Below, piece by piece: positions 44,049 through 53,337 of a stretch of DNA of 64,000 nt. The DNA is from Alkalihalophilus pseudofirmus OF4 (lineage in GTDB: Bacteria; Bacillota; Bacilli; Bacillales; Bacillaceae_D), in contig NC_013791.2 in the NCBI RefSeq assembly GCF_000005825.2, positions 1,550,001 through 1,614,000 on the forward strand, in the 5' to 3' direction. The translations under genes and the position numbers were made by a program. The notes beneath the pieces were generated by a model. The model was not told where the DNA came from. It saw only the letters and a list, made by a program, of their open reading frames with translations, and made no database searches. Positions within the stretch are counted from its first letter, which is position 1, and each line of letters starts with the position of its first letter.

Positions 44049-44741
44049 ATGGAGCAGTTTATGGAAACGGTCAAAGAAGTCGTCTTTGCTGTGCTTCCTA
44101 TTACCTTAGTTATTGTCATTTTGCAGTTTACTCTTATATGGCTGCCGACTGAGGTTTTTATACAGTTTCTTATCGGCGTAGTGATGGTCAGTGTCGGTTT
44201 GATTCTTTTTTTAGTTGGAGTGCATGTAGGACTTCTTCCGGTAGGAGAAATGATCGGGTCCACTTTGCCTAAATCAAAAAAGATATGGCTGATTATTGCA
44301 GTCGGCTTTATTTTGGGGTTTGTCGTCACGGTGGCAGAACCTGATGTTCGTGTCCTTGCGCAGCAAATAGATAATGTCTCAGGAGGGGAGATCTCTCAGA
44401 TGGTGCTGATTTCTTCGGTAGCCTTAGGGGTAGGCATATTTGTTGCTCTTGCTATGGCAAGAATTATTTTTAAGATTCGGTTGAAGTGGCTGTTATTAGG
44501 CGGATACAGTGTCGTTTTTCTCCTAGCAACGATAACCCCTAATACATTTATCCCCATCTCTTTTGATGCTGGCGGGGTGACTACAGGGCCAATGACGGTT
44601 CCATTCATCTTAGCCCTTGGAGTAGGTGTGGCCTCTGTTCTTAGAAGCAAGTCTTCATCAAGCGACAGTTTTGGTCTTGTTGCTCTGGCATCAATTGGTC
44701 CAATCATTTCGGTACAGATTTTAGGGGTGATTTACGGGTGA
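44049..44741 (+). CDS. DUF1538 membrane protein, subunit 1
   Basis: This 230-residue protein has six or seven transmembrane helices and the DUF1538 signatures (LFLVGVHVGLLPVGEMIG, VVTVAEPDVRVLAQQ, SFDAGGVTTGPMTVPFILALGVG). A DUF1538 pair in a halophile was reported as a two-component Na+/H+ antiporter (UmpAB); function here is inferred. GAGGAGGAG precedes the ATG. The next gene starts within its stop codon (GTGA), so the two proteins are translationally coupled. Confidence 0.85.
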   Translation: MEQFMETVKEVVFAVLPITLVIVILQFTLIWLPTEVFIQFLIGVVMVSVGLILFLVGVHVGLLPVGEMIGSTLPKSKKIWLIIAVGFILGFVVTVAEPDVRVLAQQIDNVSGGEISQMVLISSVALGVGIFVALAMARIIFKIRLKWLLLGGYSVVFLLATITPNTFIPISFDAGGVTTGPMTVPFILALGVGVASVLRSKSSSSDSFGLVALASIGPIISVQILGVIYG

Positions 44742-45472
44742 ATATTACAATCTTTGAAGGCTTTACAGAGGTGTTGGTAGAAGTATTTTTCGCCCTATTG
44801 CCGCTGCTCGTATTCTTTTTAGTTTTTCAGTTTTTCTTTTTAAAACTTGAAAAAGAAAAGATCATAAATATTGGAAAGGGAATGGTTTTATCCTTTTTTG
44901 GTTTAGCCTTATTCTTGCAAGGGGTTCATGTTGGCTTTTTTCCTGCAGGAGAGTTGATGGGAGAAGTGCTTGGCGGCCTTTCTTACAACTGGATTTTAAT
45001 TCCAATCGGGTTTGTTTTAGGGTTTGTAGCAACCTTTGCTGAACCTGCTGTACGAATTTTAAATGAGCAAGTAGAAAAGGTTTCAGGTGGCTATATTTCA
45101 GAACGTGTGATGCTCTACACCCTATCTATTGGTGTCGGTGTGTCAATTGCTTTATCGATGCTTAGAATTCTTGTAGGTTTCTCGTTATGGTACTACATCA
45201 TTCCAGGCTATATCTTGGCCGTTATTTTATTGTTTTTATCAAGTAATACGTTCTCTGCCATTGCATTTGATTCAGGCGGAGTGGCAACTGGACCGATGAC
45301 GGTTACGTTTATTTTAGCGATTGCGGTTGGGGTTGCGTCAGTTACAGAAGGCCGAGACCCGCTCATGGACGGCTTTGGGATGATCGCTTTAGTTGCCCTA
45401 GCCCCTATTCTGTCCGTTCTTATATTAGGAGTATTATTTGAGAGGCAGGGGAGGGAGTCGAATGAAACTTAG
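44738..45472 (+). CDS. DUF1538 membrane protein, subunit 2
   Basis: This 244-residue DUF1538 protein is homologous to the preceding one (LFLQGVHVGFFPAGELMG, VATFAEPAVRILNEQ, AFDSGGVATGPMTVTFILAIAVG). It starts at GTG overlapping the upstream stop by four bases and is itself overlapped by the PII-like gene. The pair probably forms one hetero-oligomeric transporter, consistent with a duplicated ancestral gene. Confidence 0.85.
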   Translation: MNITIFEGFTEVLVEVFFALLPLLVFFLVFQFFFLKLEKEKIINIGKGMVLSFFGLALFLQGVHVGFFPAGELMGEVLGGLSYNWILIPIGFVLGFVATFAEPAVRILNEQVEKVSGGYISERVMLYTLSIGVGVSIALSMLRILVGFSLWYYIIPGYILAVILLFLSSNTFSAIAFDSGGVATGPMTVTFILAIAVGVASVTEGRDPLMDGFGMIALVALAPILSVLILGVLFERQGRESNET

Positions 45473-46184
45473 ACGTGAGCACCAGCTATTTGTAAGCATT
45501 GTAAAGAAACATCAGGCAAAAAAACTGGTGTTGGCAGCGAAAAAAGCAGGAGCAGAAGGGGCAACGATCCTATATGCCAAAGGCAGCGGAATACGTGAGA
45601 AAAAAACGTTTTTAGGTATACCGGTTCACTATGAAAAAGAGGTCATTCTAACAATAGCGAAAAAAAATGTCATGGAGCAAATTATTTACCATGTAACGTT
45701 GGCAGGCAACCTGAATCAAAGCGGAAAGGGTATAGGCTTTGTTTTGGATTTAAAACAATTAACCGGGATTGCCCATTTATTAGAAGATCCAGCAGATGCA
45801 GAAGATACTTTAATAGAGGAGGATGAGGGTGTAATGCCAAAAGAAGACATTCCTTTTGATTTGATTGTAACAATTGTGAAAAAAGGAGATGCAGGTAAAG
45901 TTATTGACTCCTCATTAGAAGCTGGAGCAGAAGGGGGCACAGTACTCGGAGCCCGTGGTTCAGGTATACATGAAAAAGCATCATTTTTAAATATACCGAT
46001 CGAACCAGAAAAGGAAGTGGTTCTGACGTTAATACACAGAAAGAAAACAAAAGAAGTACTTCATGCCATTGAATTAGGAGTTGGGCTTAATCAATCGGGT
46101 AAGGGGATCGCTTTTGTACTAGATGTTGACCGTGTTGTAGGAATTAACCATGTCATAGACGAATTGAAACAAATAGATGAATAA
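45462..46184 (+). CDS. tandem PII-like regulator
   Basis: This 240-residue protein contains two PII-like ferredoxin-fold domains: residues about 8-100 (LVLAAKKAGAEGATILYAKGSG, LNQSGKGIGFVLDL) and about 128-230 (VIDSSLEAGAEGGTVLGARGSG, LNQSGKGIAFVLDV). PII proteins sense nucleotides or metabolites and gate transporters by direct contact. The ATG at 45462 lies inside the upstream gene after GGGAGGGAG, so it is made together with the DUF1538 pair, suggesting it controls their activity. A terminator follows. Confidence 0.87.
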   Translation: MKLRREHQLFVSIVKKHQAKKLVLAAKKAGAEGATILYAKGSGIREKKTFLGIPVHYEKEVILTIAKKNVMEQIIYHVTLAGNLNQSGKGIGFVLDLKQLTGIAHLLEDPADAEDTLIEEDEGVMPKEDIPFDLIVTIVKKGDAGKVIDSSLEAGAEGGTVLGARGSGIHEKASFLNIPIEPEKEVVLTLIHRKKTKEVLHAIELGVGLNQSGKGIAFVLDVDRVVGINHVIDELKQIDE

Positions 46185-46204
46185 AAAGAGGAAACGATTT
46201 GATA

Positions 46205-46241
46205 GAAACGAGAGCAAAAAACCTGCTCTCGTTTCTTTTGT
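46205..46241 (+). terminator. intrinsic terminator after PII gene
   Basis: AGAAACGAGAGCA and TGCTCTCGTTTCT form a long stem followed by TTTTG. Confidence 0.88.
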
Positions 46242-46263
46242 GGTGTTGTATATGATTGCTTTA

Positions 46264-46710
46264 TTAATTTAGTTGAACCCCATTAATTAACAAATTCTTC
46301 AAAATTGCTTTCGTTTCATTAACTTTCGATTTATCCCCTTGCACTAGATATTCATGAAGCTCGGATAAGTAATAGTCAATTTCATGATATTGAACGACTT
46401 TCTTTGTCCTTACTTCTCGTTCTTTCAGCTCTTTGACCTGTTTCGTATAATCAATGACCCTGTCTAAAATATCAAGTACTTCAACTGAGAGAATGTCTAC
46501 ACTGATTAATTCCATATACCGTTTATGACGCACGAATGTTAATTTGTTTTTTAAGTCGGTATTATGAATGGTTAAAATCATCTTCCCGCGGTCAAATCCC
46601 CAAAAAACCCCATAACTACGTTCATTCACTTCTTGAACAATGTCATTTAATTGACTTTTCTTCACTTGGATAGATAAATTGTTAAACTGCTCTCTTGGAA
46701 ATTGTGACAT
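46264..46710 (-). CDS. conserved hypothetical protein
   Basis: This 148-residue soluble protein has a mixed alpha-beta N-terminal part (SYGVFWGFDRGKMILTIHNTD) and a helical C-terminal half. No family or catalytic motif is recognised. GAGGTGAGAG precedes the ATG at 46710. It is a single-gene unit, convergent with the DUF1538-PII operon. Confidence 0.65.
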   Translation of the reverse strand: MSQFPREQFNNLSIQVKKSQLNDIVQEVNERSYGVFWGFDRGKMILTIHNTDLKNKLTFVRHKRYMELISVDILSVEVLDILDRVIDYTKQVKELKEREVRTKKVVQYHEIDYYLSELHEYLVQGDKSKVNETKAILKNLLINGVQLN

Positions 46711-46985
46711 CTCTCTCACCTCGTTTAGCTAAAAGGTAATGTATAAGCTCAGGTCATATTACAACCATGATCCGCTCTTACCTGGCGGGTTGTTTTTCGA
46801 AATTAATTCATCTTATGCACGCGGAGGATAAATTATTAAAGGAATCTAAAAGCGATCTCAAGAACTATAGATAGATACGCAGATGAATGGTTGAAGAAAG
46901 GTTTATAGAAGAGATATAACTACTAAAATATTCTGACAAGTTGTATACTATTAGACAAGACTAGCTGAAGGAGTGAAGAGAGTTT

Positions 46986-47897
46986 ATGAAATTTCTAGTT
47001 GTCGGTGCGGGTGCTGTCGGTGGTTATTTTGGAGGGCGACTGTTAGAAAAAGGGGAAGATGTGACCTTTTTAGTCCGCTACAAAAGGCAAGAGCAGCTCT
47101 TAGATCATGGATTAATGTTAGAAAGCGTGAACGGGAATTTTAAAACTCAGCCAAAAATGGTTGTGGAAGGTGAGGAAGGCGAGTTTGACGTCGTATTGAT
47201 TGGAACTAAGGCCTATCATCTTGAGCAGGCAGTAGAGGCAGTTAAACCATTTGTACATAAGAACACAGTAATCATTCCGATGCTTAATGGAATTTCCCAC
47301 GTAGATATGCTTAAAAAGGCGTTCAGCGAGGAGCAGGTAATCGGCGGCTTATGTTTTATTGAGTCTACGGTGACTGAAGACGGAATCATTAAGCAGACGA
47401 GCAGTGCTCATCATTTCACGTTTGGTGAATTAAACGGTGAATATACCGATCGGGTTAAACGCATTGAAGACGCCTTTGAAGGGGCAAATGCCAAGGTGAA
47501 AGTGAGTGATAACATCCTCCAAGAAATGTGGCATAAATACTTATTTATTACGACAATGTCAGGAGTCACAACACTTTACGGGCAGCCGGTAGGTCCGATT
47601 CGTGAGCTTAAAGAAGGCAGTGAGATCGTTAAGGGCTTATTTAATGAGATTGCAGCTATCATGCGAGCGGAAGGTGCACCTATTGCTGATGATATTGAGA
47701 GGGTTCAATATGAAAGATTTATGGAGATAGAAGGAGCGATGAAATCTTCCATGCAGCGTGATATGGAAAAGCATGCAGCGGTAGAAGCAGATCACCTTCA
47801 AGGTTACCTTCTAACAAAAGCTTGCCGCCATCAATTAGAAACACCTATCTTAAAGAACATTTATGTAAATTTAAAACTATATGAAAACGACCGTTAA
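46986..47897 (+). CDS. 2-dehydropantoate 2-reductase-family protein
   Basis: This 303-residue ketopantoate reductase-like enzyme starts with the NADPH-binding motif GAGAVGGYFGGRLLEKG, and has the MLNGISHVDML and KYLFITTMSGVTTLYGQPVG segments typical of the PanE/ApbA family. Reduction of 2-dehydropantoate to pantoate for CoA synthesis is likely but some paralogues have other substrates. GAAGGAG lies upstream. It is a single-gene unit closed by a terminator. Confidence 0.85.
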   Translation: MKFLVVGAGAVGGYFGGRLLEKGEDVTFLVRYKRQEQLLDHGLMLESVNGNFKTQPKMVVEGEEGEFDVVLIGTKAYHLEQAVEAVKPFVHKNTVIIPMLNGISHVDMLKKAFSEEQVIGGLCFIESTVTEDGIIKQTSSAHHFTFGELNGEYTDRVKRIEDAFEGANAKVKVSDNILQEMWHKYLFITTMSGVTTLYGQPVGPIRELKEGSEIVKGLFNEIAAIMRAEGAPIADDIERVQYERFMEIEGAMKSSMQRDMEKHAAVEADHLQGYLLTKACRHQLETPILKNIYVNLKLYENDR

Positions 47898-47901
47898 ATA
47901 C

Positions 47902-47937
47902 AAGGCTGATCTTCTCTTTTGGGGATCAGCTTTTTTC
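47902..47937 (+). terminator. intrinsic terminator after panE-like gene
   Basis: GGCTGATC and GATCAGC flank a long loop and run into TTTTTTC. Confidence 0.75.
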
Positions 47938-48005
47938 GTTGATAAATGTAGAAAAACAAACAAACATTCGCTACAATGTAACTAACAGAAATCGAGGTGG
48001 ACCGG

Positions 48006-50312
48006 ATGTTTAAACAATCTTTGCAAGACCTATTACATGATTTAAAACATAGTGAGGAATTAAGGGAGCGAATTCGTCATTGGGAAGAAATTGAAGCTGT
48101 TGAGGCGGTAACAAAGCCTTTTCCTTCGTTTATAGATGAGAGGATTCAAATGTCTCTTCGTAAACGGGGAATCGGCGAGTTATATTCTCATCAGTATGAG
48201 GCGATCAACCTCGCACATCAAGGTGAGAATATTACAGCAGTCACACCAACTGCTTCAGGTAAAACACTTTGTTACAACATTCCTGTTTTGCAAGAAATCA
48301 TCAACGATAATGAGAGTCGTGCACTTTATATCTTTCCAACGAAAGCATTAGCACAGGATCAGAAAAGTGAAATGAATGAACTGATTGAAGAGATGGGCGT
48401 GGATGTAAAATGCTTTACGTATGACGGGGATACAGCCCCAACCATTCGTCAGGCTGTGCGCAAGGCCGGTCATGTTGTCATTACAAACCCAGATATGCTT
48501 CATTCTGCTATTTTGCCTCACCATACAAAATGGGTCGCATTTTTTGAAAACTTAAAGTATGTCATTATTGATGAGCTGCATACATATCGCGGCGTCTTTG
48601 GAAGTCATGTAGCAAACGTCATTAGAAGACTTAAACGAATTGCTGCTTATTATGGATGCTACCCTACCTTTATTTGTACCTCAGCAACGATTGCCAATCC
48701 AAAAGAGCTTGCTGAAGAACTTACAGGTGTACCGATGCGGTTAGTGGATAAGAACGGAGCACCTAGGGGTAAGAAGCATTTTATTTTTTATAACCCTCCG
48801 ATTGTAAACGAAGCGTTAAATATTAGAAAAAGTGCTACAGCAGAAGTGAATGATTTAGCTGCGAAGTTTTTGAAAAATAAGATCCAAACCATCGTATTCG
48901 CTAAGAGCCGTGTCCGAGTTGAGATTATTTTAAGCCATTTACAAGAGCTCATAAAAAAGAACCTAGGGCCAGATACCATTAGAGGCTACCGCGGCGGCTA
49001 TCTTCCTAAGCAGCGTCGTGAAATAGAGCGTGGACTTCGCCAAGGAAATATCATTGGAGTTGTCAGTACGAATGCCTTAGAGCTTGGCGTGGATATAGGC
49101 CAGCTTCAGGTGTGTATTATGACCGGATATCCCGGCTCAATTGCGAGTGCTTGGCAGCAAGCAGGCAGAGCAGGCCGGAGACAAAATGAATCGGTGATTA
49201 TCATGGTGGCAGGTTCAACCCCTATAGATCAATATGTGATTCAACACCCGGATTACTTTTTTGAGCGTTCACCCGAATCGGCCAGAATTAACCCTGATAA
49301 TTTAGTGATTTTAGTTGATCACTTAAAGTGTGCCTCATACGAACTTCCATTTAAAAAAGGAGAGACGTTTGACGGAGTGGAGGTTGAGGAAGTATTAGAA
49401 TTTCTTACTGAAGAGCAGGTTCTTCACCACCGTGCAGATAAATGGTATTGGATGAACGATGCCTTTCCTGCCCATGGGATAAGCCTGCGTTCTGCCTCAC
49501 AAGAAAATGTCATCATTATAGACCAGTCAGATGTTGCACATCCGACAGTCATCGGAGAAATGGACCGCTTTAGTGCCATGACTCTATTACATGATGAGGC
49601 CATTTACCTTCATCAAGGAATCCAGTATCAAGTGGAGTATTTAGATTGGGATGAAAAGAAAGCATTCGTCCGAGAAGTAGCGGTTGAATACTTTACAGAT
49701 GCCAATCTTGCGGTGCAGTTAAAAGTTCTCGAAGAAGATGAAAAGAAGAGAAAAGAGTATGCAGAGGTATCTTTTGGAGATGTAATGGTGAATGCAAAAG
49801 CGACTATCTTCAAAAAGATTAAACTTTCAACCTTTGAAAATATTGGCTCTGGTCCGATTCATCTTCCTGAAGAAGAGCTCCATACAAATGCGATGTGGTT
49901 AAGTTTTTCTAACGAGTTAGTCGAAGAATACAGTGAAGGTGCTTTTGATCAGGCTTTAATTGGTCTTGCGCACCTGTTTCAACATGTCGCGCCGGTATTT
50001 GTCATGTGTGATCGCAGCGATTTACATGTTATTCCACAGATGAAGGCTGATCATTCAGAGGCTCCGACTATATTTATATATGACCGTTACCCTGGGGGGA
50101 TTGGACTTTCAAAGGAAGTCTATAAAAATATTGATGTTATTTTAGAACAAGTGGTCGACCTTGTAAGGTCATGTTCATGTGAAAATGGCTGTCCTGCATG
50201 TGTCGGAGCCGAGGGCGAAGCTGGAACAAATGTAAAATCAACGGTACTAAGACTTGTTTCCATCCTGCGGCAGCTAAAGGTGAGGGGGAATTTTGATGGC
50301 ATTAAAAAGTAA
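48006..50312 (+). CDS. mrfA: DEAD/DEAH-box helicase MrfA (YprA)
   Basis: This 768-residue superfamily 2 helicase has Walker A TPTASGKT near residue 80, Walker B DELH near 189, and helicase C motifs (STNALELGVDIG, QQAGRAGRRQ). The C-terminus carries the DUF1998 domain with four cysteines (SCSCENGCPACVG) for zinc. In B. subtilis MrfA with MrfB removes mitomycin-type DNA damage independently of UvrABC. CGAGGTGG precedes the ATG at 48006. It overlaps mrfB. Confidence 0.93.
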   Translation: MFKQSLQDLLHDLKHSEELRERIRHWEEIEAVEAVTKPFPSFIDERIQMSLRKRGIGELYSHQYEAINLAHQGENITAVTPTASGKTLCYNIPVLQEIINDNESRALYIFPTKALAQDQKSEMNELIEEMGVDVKCFTYDGDTAPTIRQAVRKAGHVVITNPDMLHSAILPHHTKWVAFFENLKYVIIDELHTYRGVFGSHVANVIRRLKRIAAYYGCYPTFICTSATIANPKELAEELTGVPMRLVDKNGAPRGKKHFIFYNPPIVNEALNIRKSATAEVNDLAAKFLKNKIQTIVFAKSRVRVEIILSHLQELIKKNLGPDTIRGYRGGYLPKQRREIERGLRQGNIIGVVSTNALELGVDIGQLQVCIMTGYPGSIASAWQQAGRAGRRQNESVIIMVAGSTPIDQYVIQHPDYFFERSPESARINPDNLVILVDHLKCASYELPFKKGETFDGVEVEEVLEFLTEEQVLHHRADKWYWMNDAFPAHGISLRSASQENVIIIDQSDVAHPTVIGEMDRFSAMTLLHDEAIYLHQGIQYQVEYLDWDEKKAFVREVAVEYFTDANLAVQLKVLEEDEKKRKEYAEVSFGDVMVNAKATIFKKIKLSTFENIGSGPIHLPEEELHTNAMWLSFSNELVEEYSEGAFDQALIGLAHLFQHVAPVFVMCDRSDLHVIPQMKADHSEAPTIFIYDRYPGGIGLSKEVYKNIDVILEQVVDLVRSCSCENGCPACVGAEGEAGTNVKSTVLRLVSILRQLKVRGNFDGIKK

Positions 50313-51621
50313 ATTGGGTCGTCTTAAAAAACATATGAAAATCGAGCCTGAGCGTCCTTCCTCTTTTGAACAAGCTGATCAGGATTGTAATGAGCATCCT
50401 AGCAAAACAGAAGACATGCATAAAGAGATTCCTTTTTTGAACAAGTGGACTGATCAGCAAACTGAGCCTAAATGGTTTGAAGAGCATTATACGATGGTTA
50501 GAGAAGTCCGTTATCCTATCGATACAAAACACGGACATTATCTCTTTGCCGAGCTTTCGTCCATCATTGATCAATGGCAATCCTATGACGCCGCACACCC
50601 TTTATCTTCTCATCCGCTCTCTGCAAAAGGAAAACGGATGGATGAACTGTTATTTTTTGATACAGAGACAACGGGACTTTCAAGCGGGGCAGGCAATCGG
50701 ATCTTTCTGCTTGGTTTTGGACAAGTAACCGATAAAGAAGTCATTATTAAGCAATATTTTCTCCCAGGACCAGAAGCAGAAGTGAGTTTTTATCATCATT
50801 TCTTAACAGATGTAAGCAACATGAAAAATCTAGTTACGTATAATGGAAAAGCTTTTGATTGGCCGCAAGTGAAAACACGCCATACGTTTGTCAGAGATCA
50901 GGTTCCTAAATTGCCGAAATTCGGGCATTATGATCTGCTACATGCGTCAAGACGTCTTTGGAAAGAGATTCTGCCCTCTTGTAAACTTTCAGTCGTAGAA
51001 AATGAGATCCTTGGGTTTATTAGAGTAGAAGATACTCCTGGATACCTGGCTCCAATGCTTTATTTTGACTTTTTACAAGAGCAGGATCCAGATTTTGTAA
51101 CAGGCATTATTAAGCATCACGAATGGGATATGCTTTCGCTGATTACACTCTACATTCATCTCTCCAAAAGTCTATTTAAAGCTGAGAAAAAGGAAGAATC
51201 GCTGCACACAATTGAAAAACATGAGATCGCCCGTTGGTTTGACTATATCGGTGAAAAAGAAAAGGCGCTAGAATTATATGAAGACATCATATCAAGCGAT
51301 AGACCTGCTGAGAAAGACATATTATTCAAAACGATGCATCAAGCAGCAAAACTTTTGAAACAGAATAAAGACTTTGAAAGTGCAAAATCGTATTTCTATC
51401 GGCTCCTAGAACATCAAGCATATGCCATTGATAGTGCAATTGAGCTCTCAAAGATCCTAGAGCATAAGGACAAAAATATTAACAAAGCATTCGAACTTGC
51501 TGAAAATGGGTATGAGCATTTCCACGCTACGCTACATCAACGAACGACTAAGGAAAATAAGCGGTTAGAGGCAGAGCTGTTAAAGCGCATTGAACGTCTG
51601 CAAAAGAAATTAGTAATCTAA
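50296..51621 (+). CDS. mrfB: DEDD exonuclease MrfB (YprB)
   Basis: This 441-residue protein has a ribonuclease H-like DEDD exonuclease domain (LLFFDTETTGL near residue 119, then VTYNGKAFDWPQ and HHEWDMLSL) and a C-terminal TPR-like helical part. It is the nuclease partner of MrfA in mitomycin repair. It starts inside mrfA (17-base overlap), so the pair is translationally coupled, as in B. subtilis yprAB. Confidence 0.92.
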   Translation: MALKSKLGRLKKHMKIEPERPSSFEQADQDCNEHPSKTEDMHKEIPFLNKWTDQQTEPKWFEEHYTMVREVRYPIDTKHGHYLFAELSSIIDQWQSYDAAHPLSSHPLSAKGKRMDELLFFDTETTGLSSGAGNRIFLLGFGQVTDKEVIIKQYFLPGPEAEVSFYHHFLTDVSNMKNLVTYNGKAFDWPQVKTRHTFVRDQVPKLPKFGHYDLLHASRRLWKEILPSCKLSVVENEILGFIRVEDTPGYLAPMLYFDFLQEQDPDFVTGIIKHHEWDMLSLITLYIHLSKSLFKAEKKEESLHTIEKHEIARWFDYIGEKEKALELYEDIISSDRPAEKDILFKTMHQAAKLLKQNKDFESAKSYFYRLLEHQAYAIDSAIELSKILEHKDKNINKAFELAENGYEHFHATLHQRTTKENKRLEAELLKRIERLQKKLVI

Positions 51622-51827
51622 ACTGCACATTTCCTGGGCAAGCGCATAAACTCTTATCAATCAACAAAATGTGACAAAAATGTGAACCTAGTCATTTTTT
51701 CTTATTTCTTCAGAAAAATCAATTGTCAGACTATCTAAAAGGAAGTAAAATATGTACTGGAATTGAAATGTACTGCATTTGAATATGGTAGTTCTGGATT
51801 TGATTTGAAGAAAAGAGTGATAAAAGA
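51622..51827. other. intergenic gap, no gene seen
   Basis: This AT-rich stretch after mrfB has no convincing gene, hairpin with T run or RNA family. It presumably contains the promoter of the 52-residue gene that follows. Confidence 0.45.
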
Positions 51828-51986
51828 ATGAGTAAGGCGTTGTTAATTTTATTTTTTCTAATGATTGGTGTAACAGTGTTTGTAATGAGTGAGATTCGTG
51901 ATGAGACATCAAGTTCTCTCTATAGTGCGGAGTTAATCAGCACCAGCCCAATCACGCCCAATGTCGAGATAAGTGCGTATAATTAG
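51828..51986 (+). CDS. 52-residue single-pass membrane protein
   Basis: This small protein (MSKALLILFFLMIGVTVFVM, then a polar tail) has one N-terminal transmembrane helix. The ribosome site AAAAGAGTG is modest. It lies between mrfB and the coat gene and may belong to the sporulation set, but no family is recognised. Confidence 0.5.
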   Translation: MSKALLILFFLMIGVTVFVMSEIRDETSSSLYSAELISTSPITPNVEISAYN

Positions 51987-52003
51987 GTGAAACAACTAGT
52001 ACA

Positions 52004-52028
52004 CCTGCATACGTTTTTACATAGGTTA
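52004..52028 (+). promoter_or_regulatory. putative sigma-K promoter of coat gene
   Basis: CATAGGTTA at 52020-52028 matches the sigma-K -10 pattern CATANNNTA exactly, with an AC dinucleotide about 16 bases upstream, as expected for a late mother-cell coat gene. Confidence 0.6.
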
Positions 52029-52063
52029 ATATTGACTCACCATTAAAAGGAGGAAGTTAACCT

Positions 52064-52600
52064 ATGAAAAAACATTATAATCATTGTCAGCCGACTTGCA
52101 CGAAAGTGATGCCTGCGGTTGTACACCCGACAAAGTGTAATATGACTCAAAAGACTTGTGAATATATCGTACCGGAAATTCACCCAAGTCATACAACGCA
52201 TGTGACTAACCATGTATATAAGCATGTTCACAGCTTCCCGCACACAGATTCTTTCCAAGAGACGATCTCTAACCAGCAGTTCGTTGCAAATGGTCCCGGA
52301 CCGCAAGTAGCAGGTGCAATGATGCCGCCTCGTCCGCCAATGGGAACACAAGGTTTTGGCCCAATGGCCGGAGCGAACATGGGGCCGATGGCCGGAGCGA
52401 ACATGGGGCCAATGGCCGGAGCGAACATGGGGCCAATGGCCGGAGCGAACATGGGGCCAATGGCCGGAGCAAACATGGCACCAATGGCCGGAGCAAACAT
52501 GGGTCCGCAAGCAGGAGCAAATATGGCTCCAATGGGTTTTGGGCCAATGAGCGGCGGGAAAGGTAAAGGAAACGGAAATTGCGGTTGTAGCTACCGTTAA
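52064..52600 (+). CDS. cotD: CotD-like spore coat protein with GPMAGANM repeats
   Basis: This 178-residue protein has a CotD-like N-terminal part rich in His, Cys, Thr and Pro (HVTNHVYKHVHSFPHTDSF). It is followed by seven tandem eight-residue repeats of the GPMAGANM type (residues 99-154) and a glycine/lysine tail ending CGCSYR. CotD is an inner spore coat protein. AGGAGGAAG precedes the ATG and a sigma-K-like promoter lies upstream. The repeats are 24 bp long and likely vary in copy number between strains. Confidence 0.85.
   Translation: MKKHYNHCQPTCTKVMPAVVHPTKCNMTQKTCEYIVPEIHPSHTTHVTNHVYKHVHSFPHTDSFQETISNQQFVANGPGPQVAGAMMPPRPPMGTQGFGPMAGANMGPMAGANMGPMAGANMGPMAGANMGPMAGANMAPMAGANMGPQAGANMAPMGFGPMSGGKGKGNGNCGCSYR
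52358..52525 (+). repeat. 24-bp tandem repeat, seven copies
   Basis: Seven head-to-tail 24-bp units encode GPMAGANM-type repeats. The last units diverge (GAPMAGANM and GPQAGANM variants). The repeat keeps several other frames open, which explains long overlapping antisense frames here. Confidence 0.95.
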
Positions 52601-52617
52601 TCTTCACATGTTATAGT

Positions 52618-52656
52618 AGGGTCTAAGCCATCTTTTGGCTTGGCCCTTATTTCTTT
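52618..52656 (+). terminator. intrinsic terminator after cotD
   Basis: AGGGTCTAAGCC and GGCTTGGCCCT form a stem followed by TATTTCTTT. Confidence 0.75.
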
Positions 52657-52673
52657 GGTAAGAGGTGAAAACG

Positions 52674-53234
52674 GTGAAAGTATTGGCTGTATCCGGTTAT
52701 AAAGGACATGAACTCGGCATTTTTGATCAAAAGCATCAAGGTATTACATATATAAAAAAAGCATTAGAACAAAAACTTCGTTCGTATATAGATGAAGGGC
52801 TAGAATGGGTGGTGATCAGCGGCCAGCTTGGTGTTGAGCTTTGGGCTGCTGAAGTAGTTTTAGCATTGAAGAGCGAGTTTTCGGACTTGAAGTTATCGGT
52901 GTTGACCCCATTTTATAATCAAGAAGAACGATGGAGTGAAGAAACTCAAAACTACTATAAAAACATTGTAAATCAAGCGGATTTTGTTGACAGTATTACG
53001 AAACGGCCTTATGATAATCCCGCGCAGCTTCGCTTGAAAAATGAGTTTATTATAGAAAAATCGGATGCCCTCTTATTATTAGTAGATGAAGAAAAGCCAG
53101 GTTCACCTATGTATTATTTAGAGCCAGCTAAACAAAAAGCATTAACTACTCATTATCCAATCCACTATATTACTCCCATGGATCTTGATTTTCTTATTCA
53201 AGATGAACAAATGAATAACGCAGATTATTGGTAG
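52674..53234 (+). CDS. ypsA: YpsA-family protein (DUF1273, SLOG fold)
   Basis: This 186-residue protein matches YpsA, a SLOG/TIR-like nucleotide-binding fold protein implicated in cell division of Firmicutes. Motifs include VSGYKGHELGIF, VVISGQLGVELWAAEV and SDALLLLVDEEKPGSPMY. The start is GTG at 52674 after AGAGGTG. It precedes gpsB, the order known in B. subtilis. Confidence 0.93.
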   Translation: MKVLAVSGYKGHELGIFDQKHQGITYIKKALEQKLRSYIDEGLEWVVISGQLGVELWAAEVVLALKSEFSDLKLSVLTPFYNQEERWSEETQNYYKNIVNQADFVDSITKRPYDNPAQLRLKNEFIIEKSDALLLLVDEEKPGSPMYYLEPAKQKALTTHYPIHYITPMDLDFLIQDEQMNNADYW

Positions 53235-53337
53235 GGAGATGGATGAGTGCAATAATTCAAATTGACAAGATAGAGAACTTTTGAAAAAATAGAAAGAAAT
53301 AACCTAAGTTGGTTTATAAGTGTAGGGGTGATTTGTG

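Noticed and set aside
52358-52525. Possible CRISPR array
   Set aside because: The repeats are contiguous coding units with no spacers between them.
52228-52607. Long antisense and alternative frames over the coat gene
   Set aside because: They arise because the 24-bp repeat keeps all frames open; no ribosome sites or plausible proteins support them.
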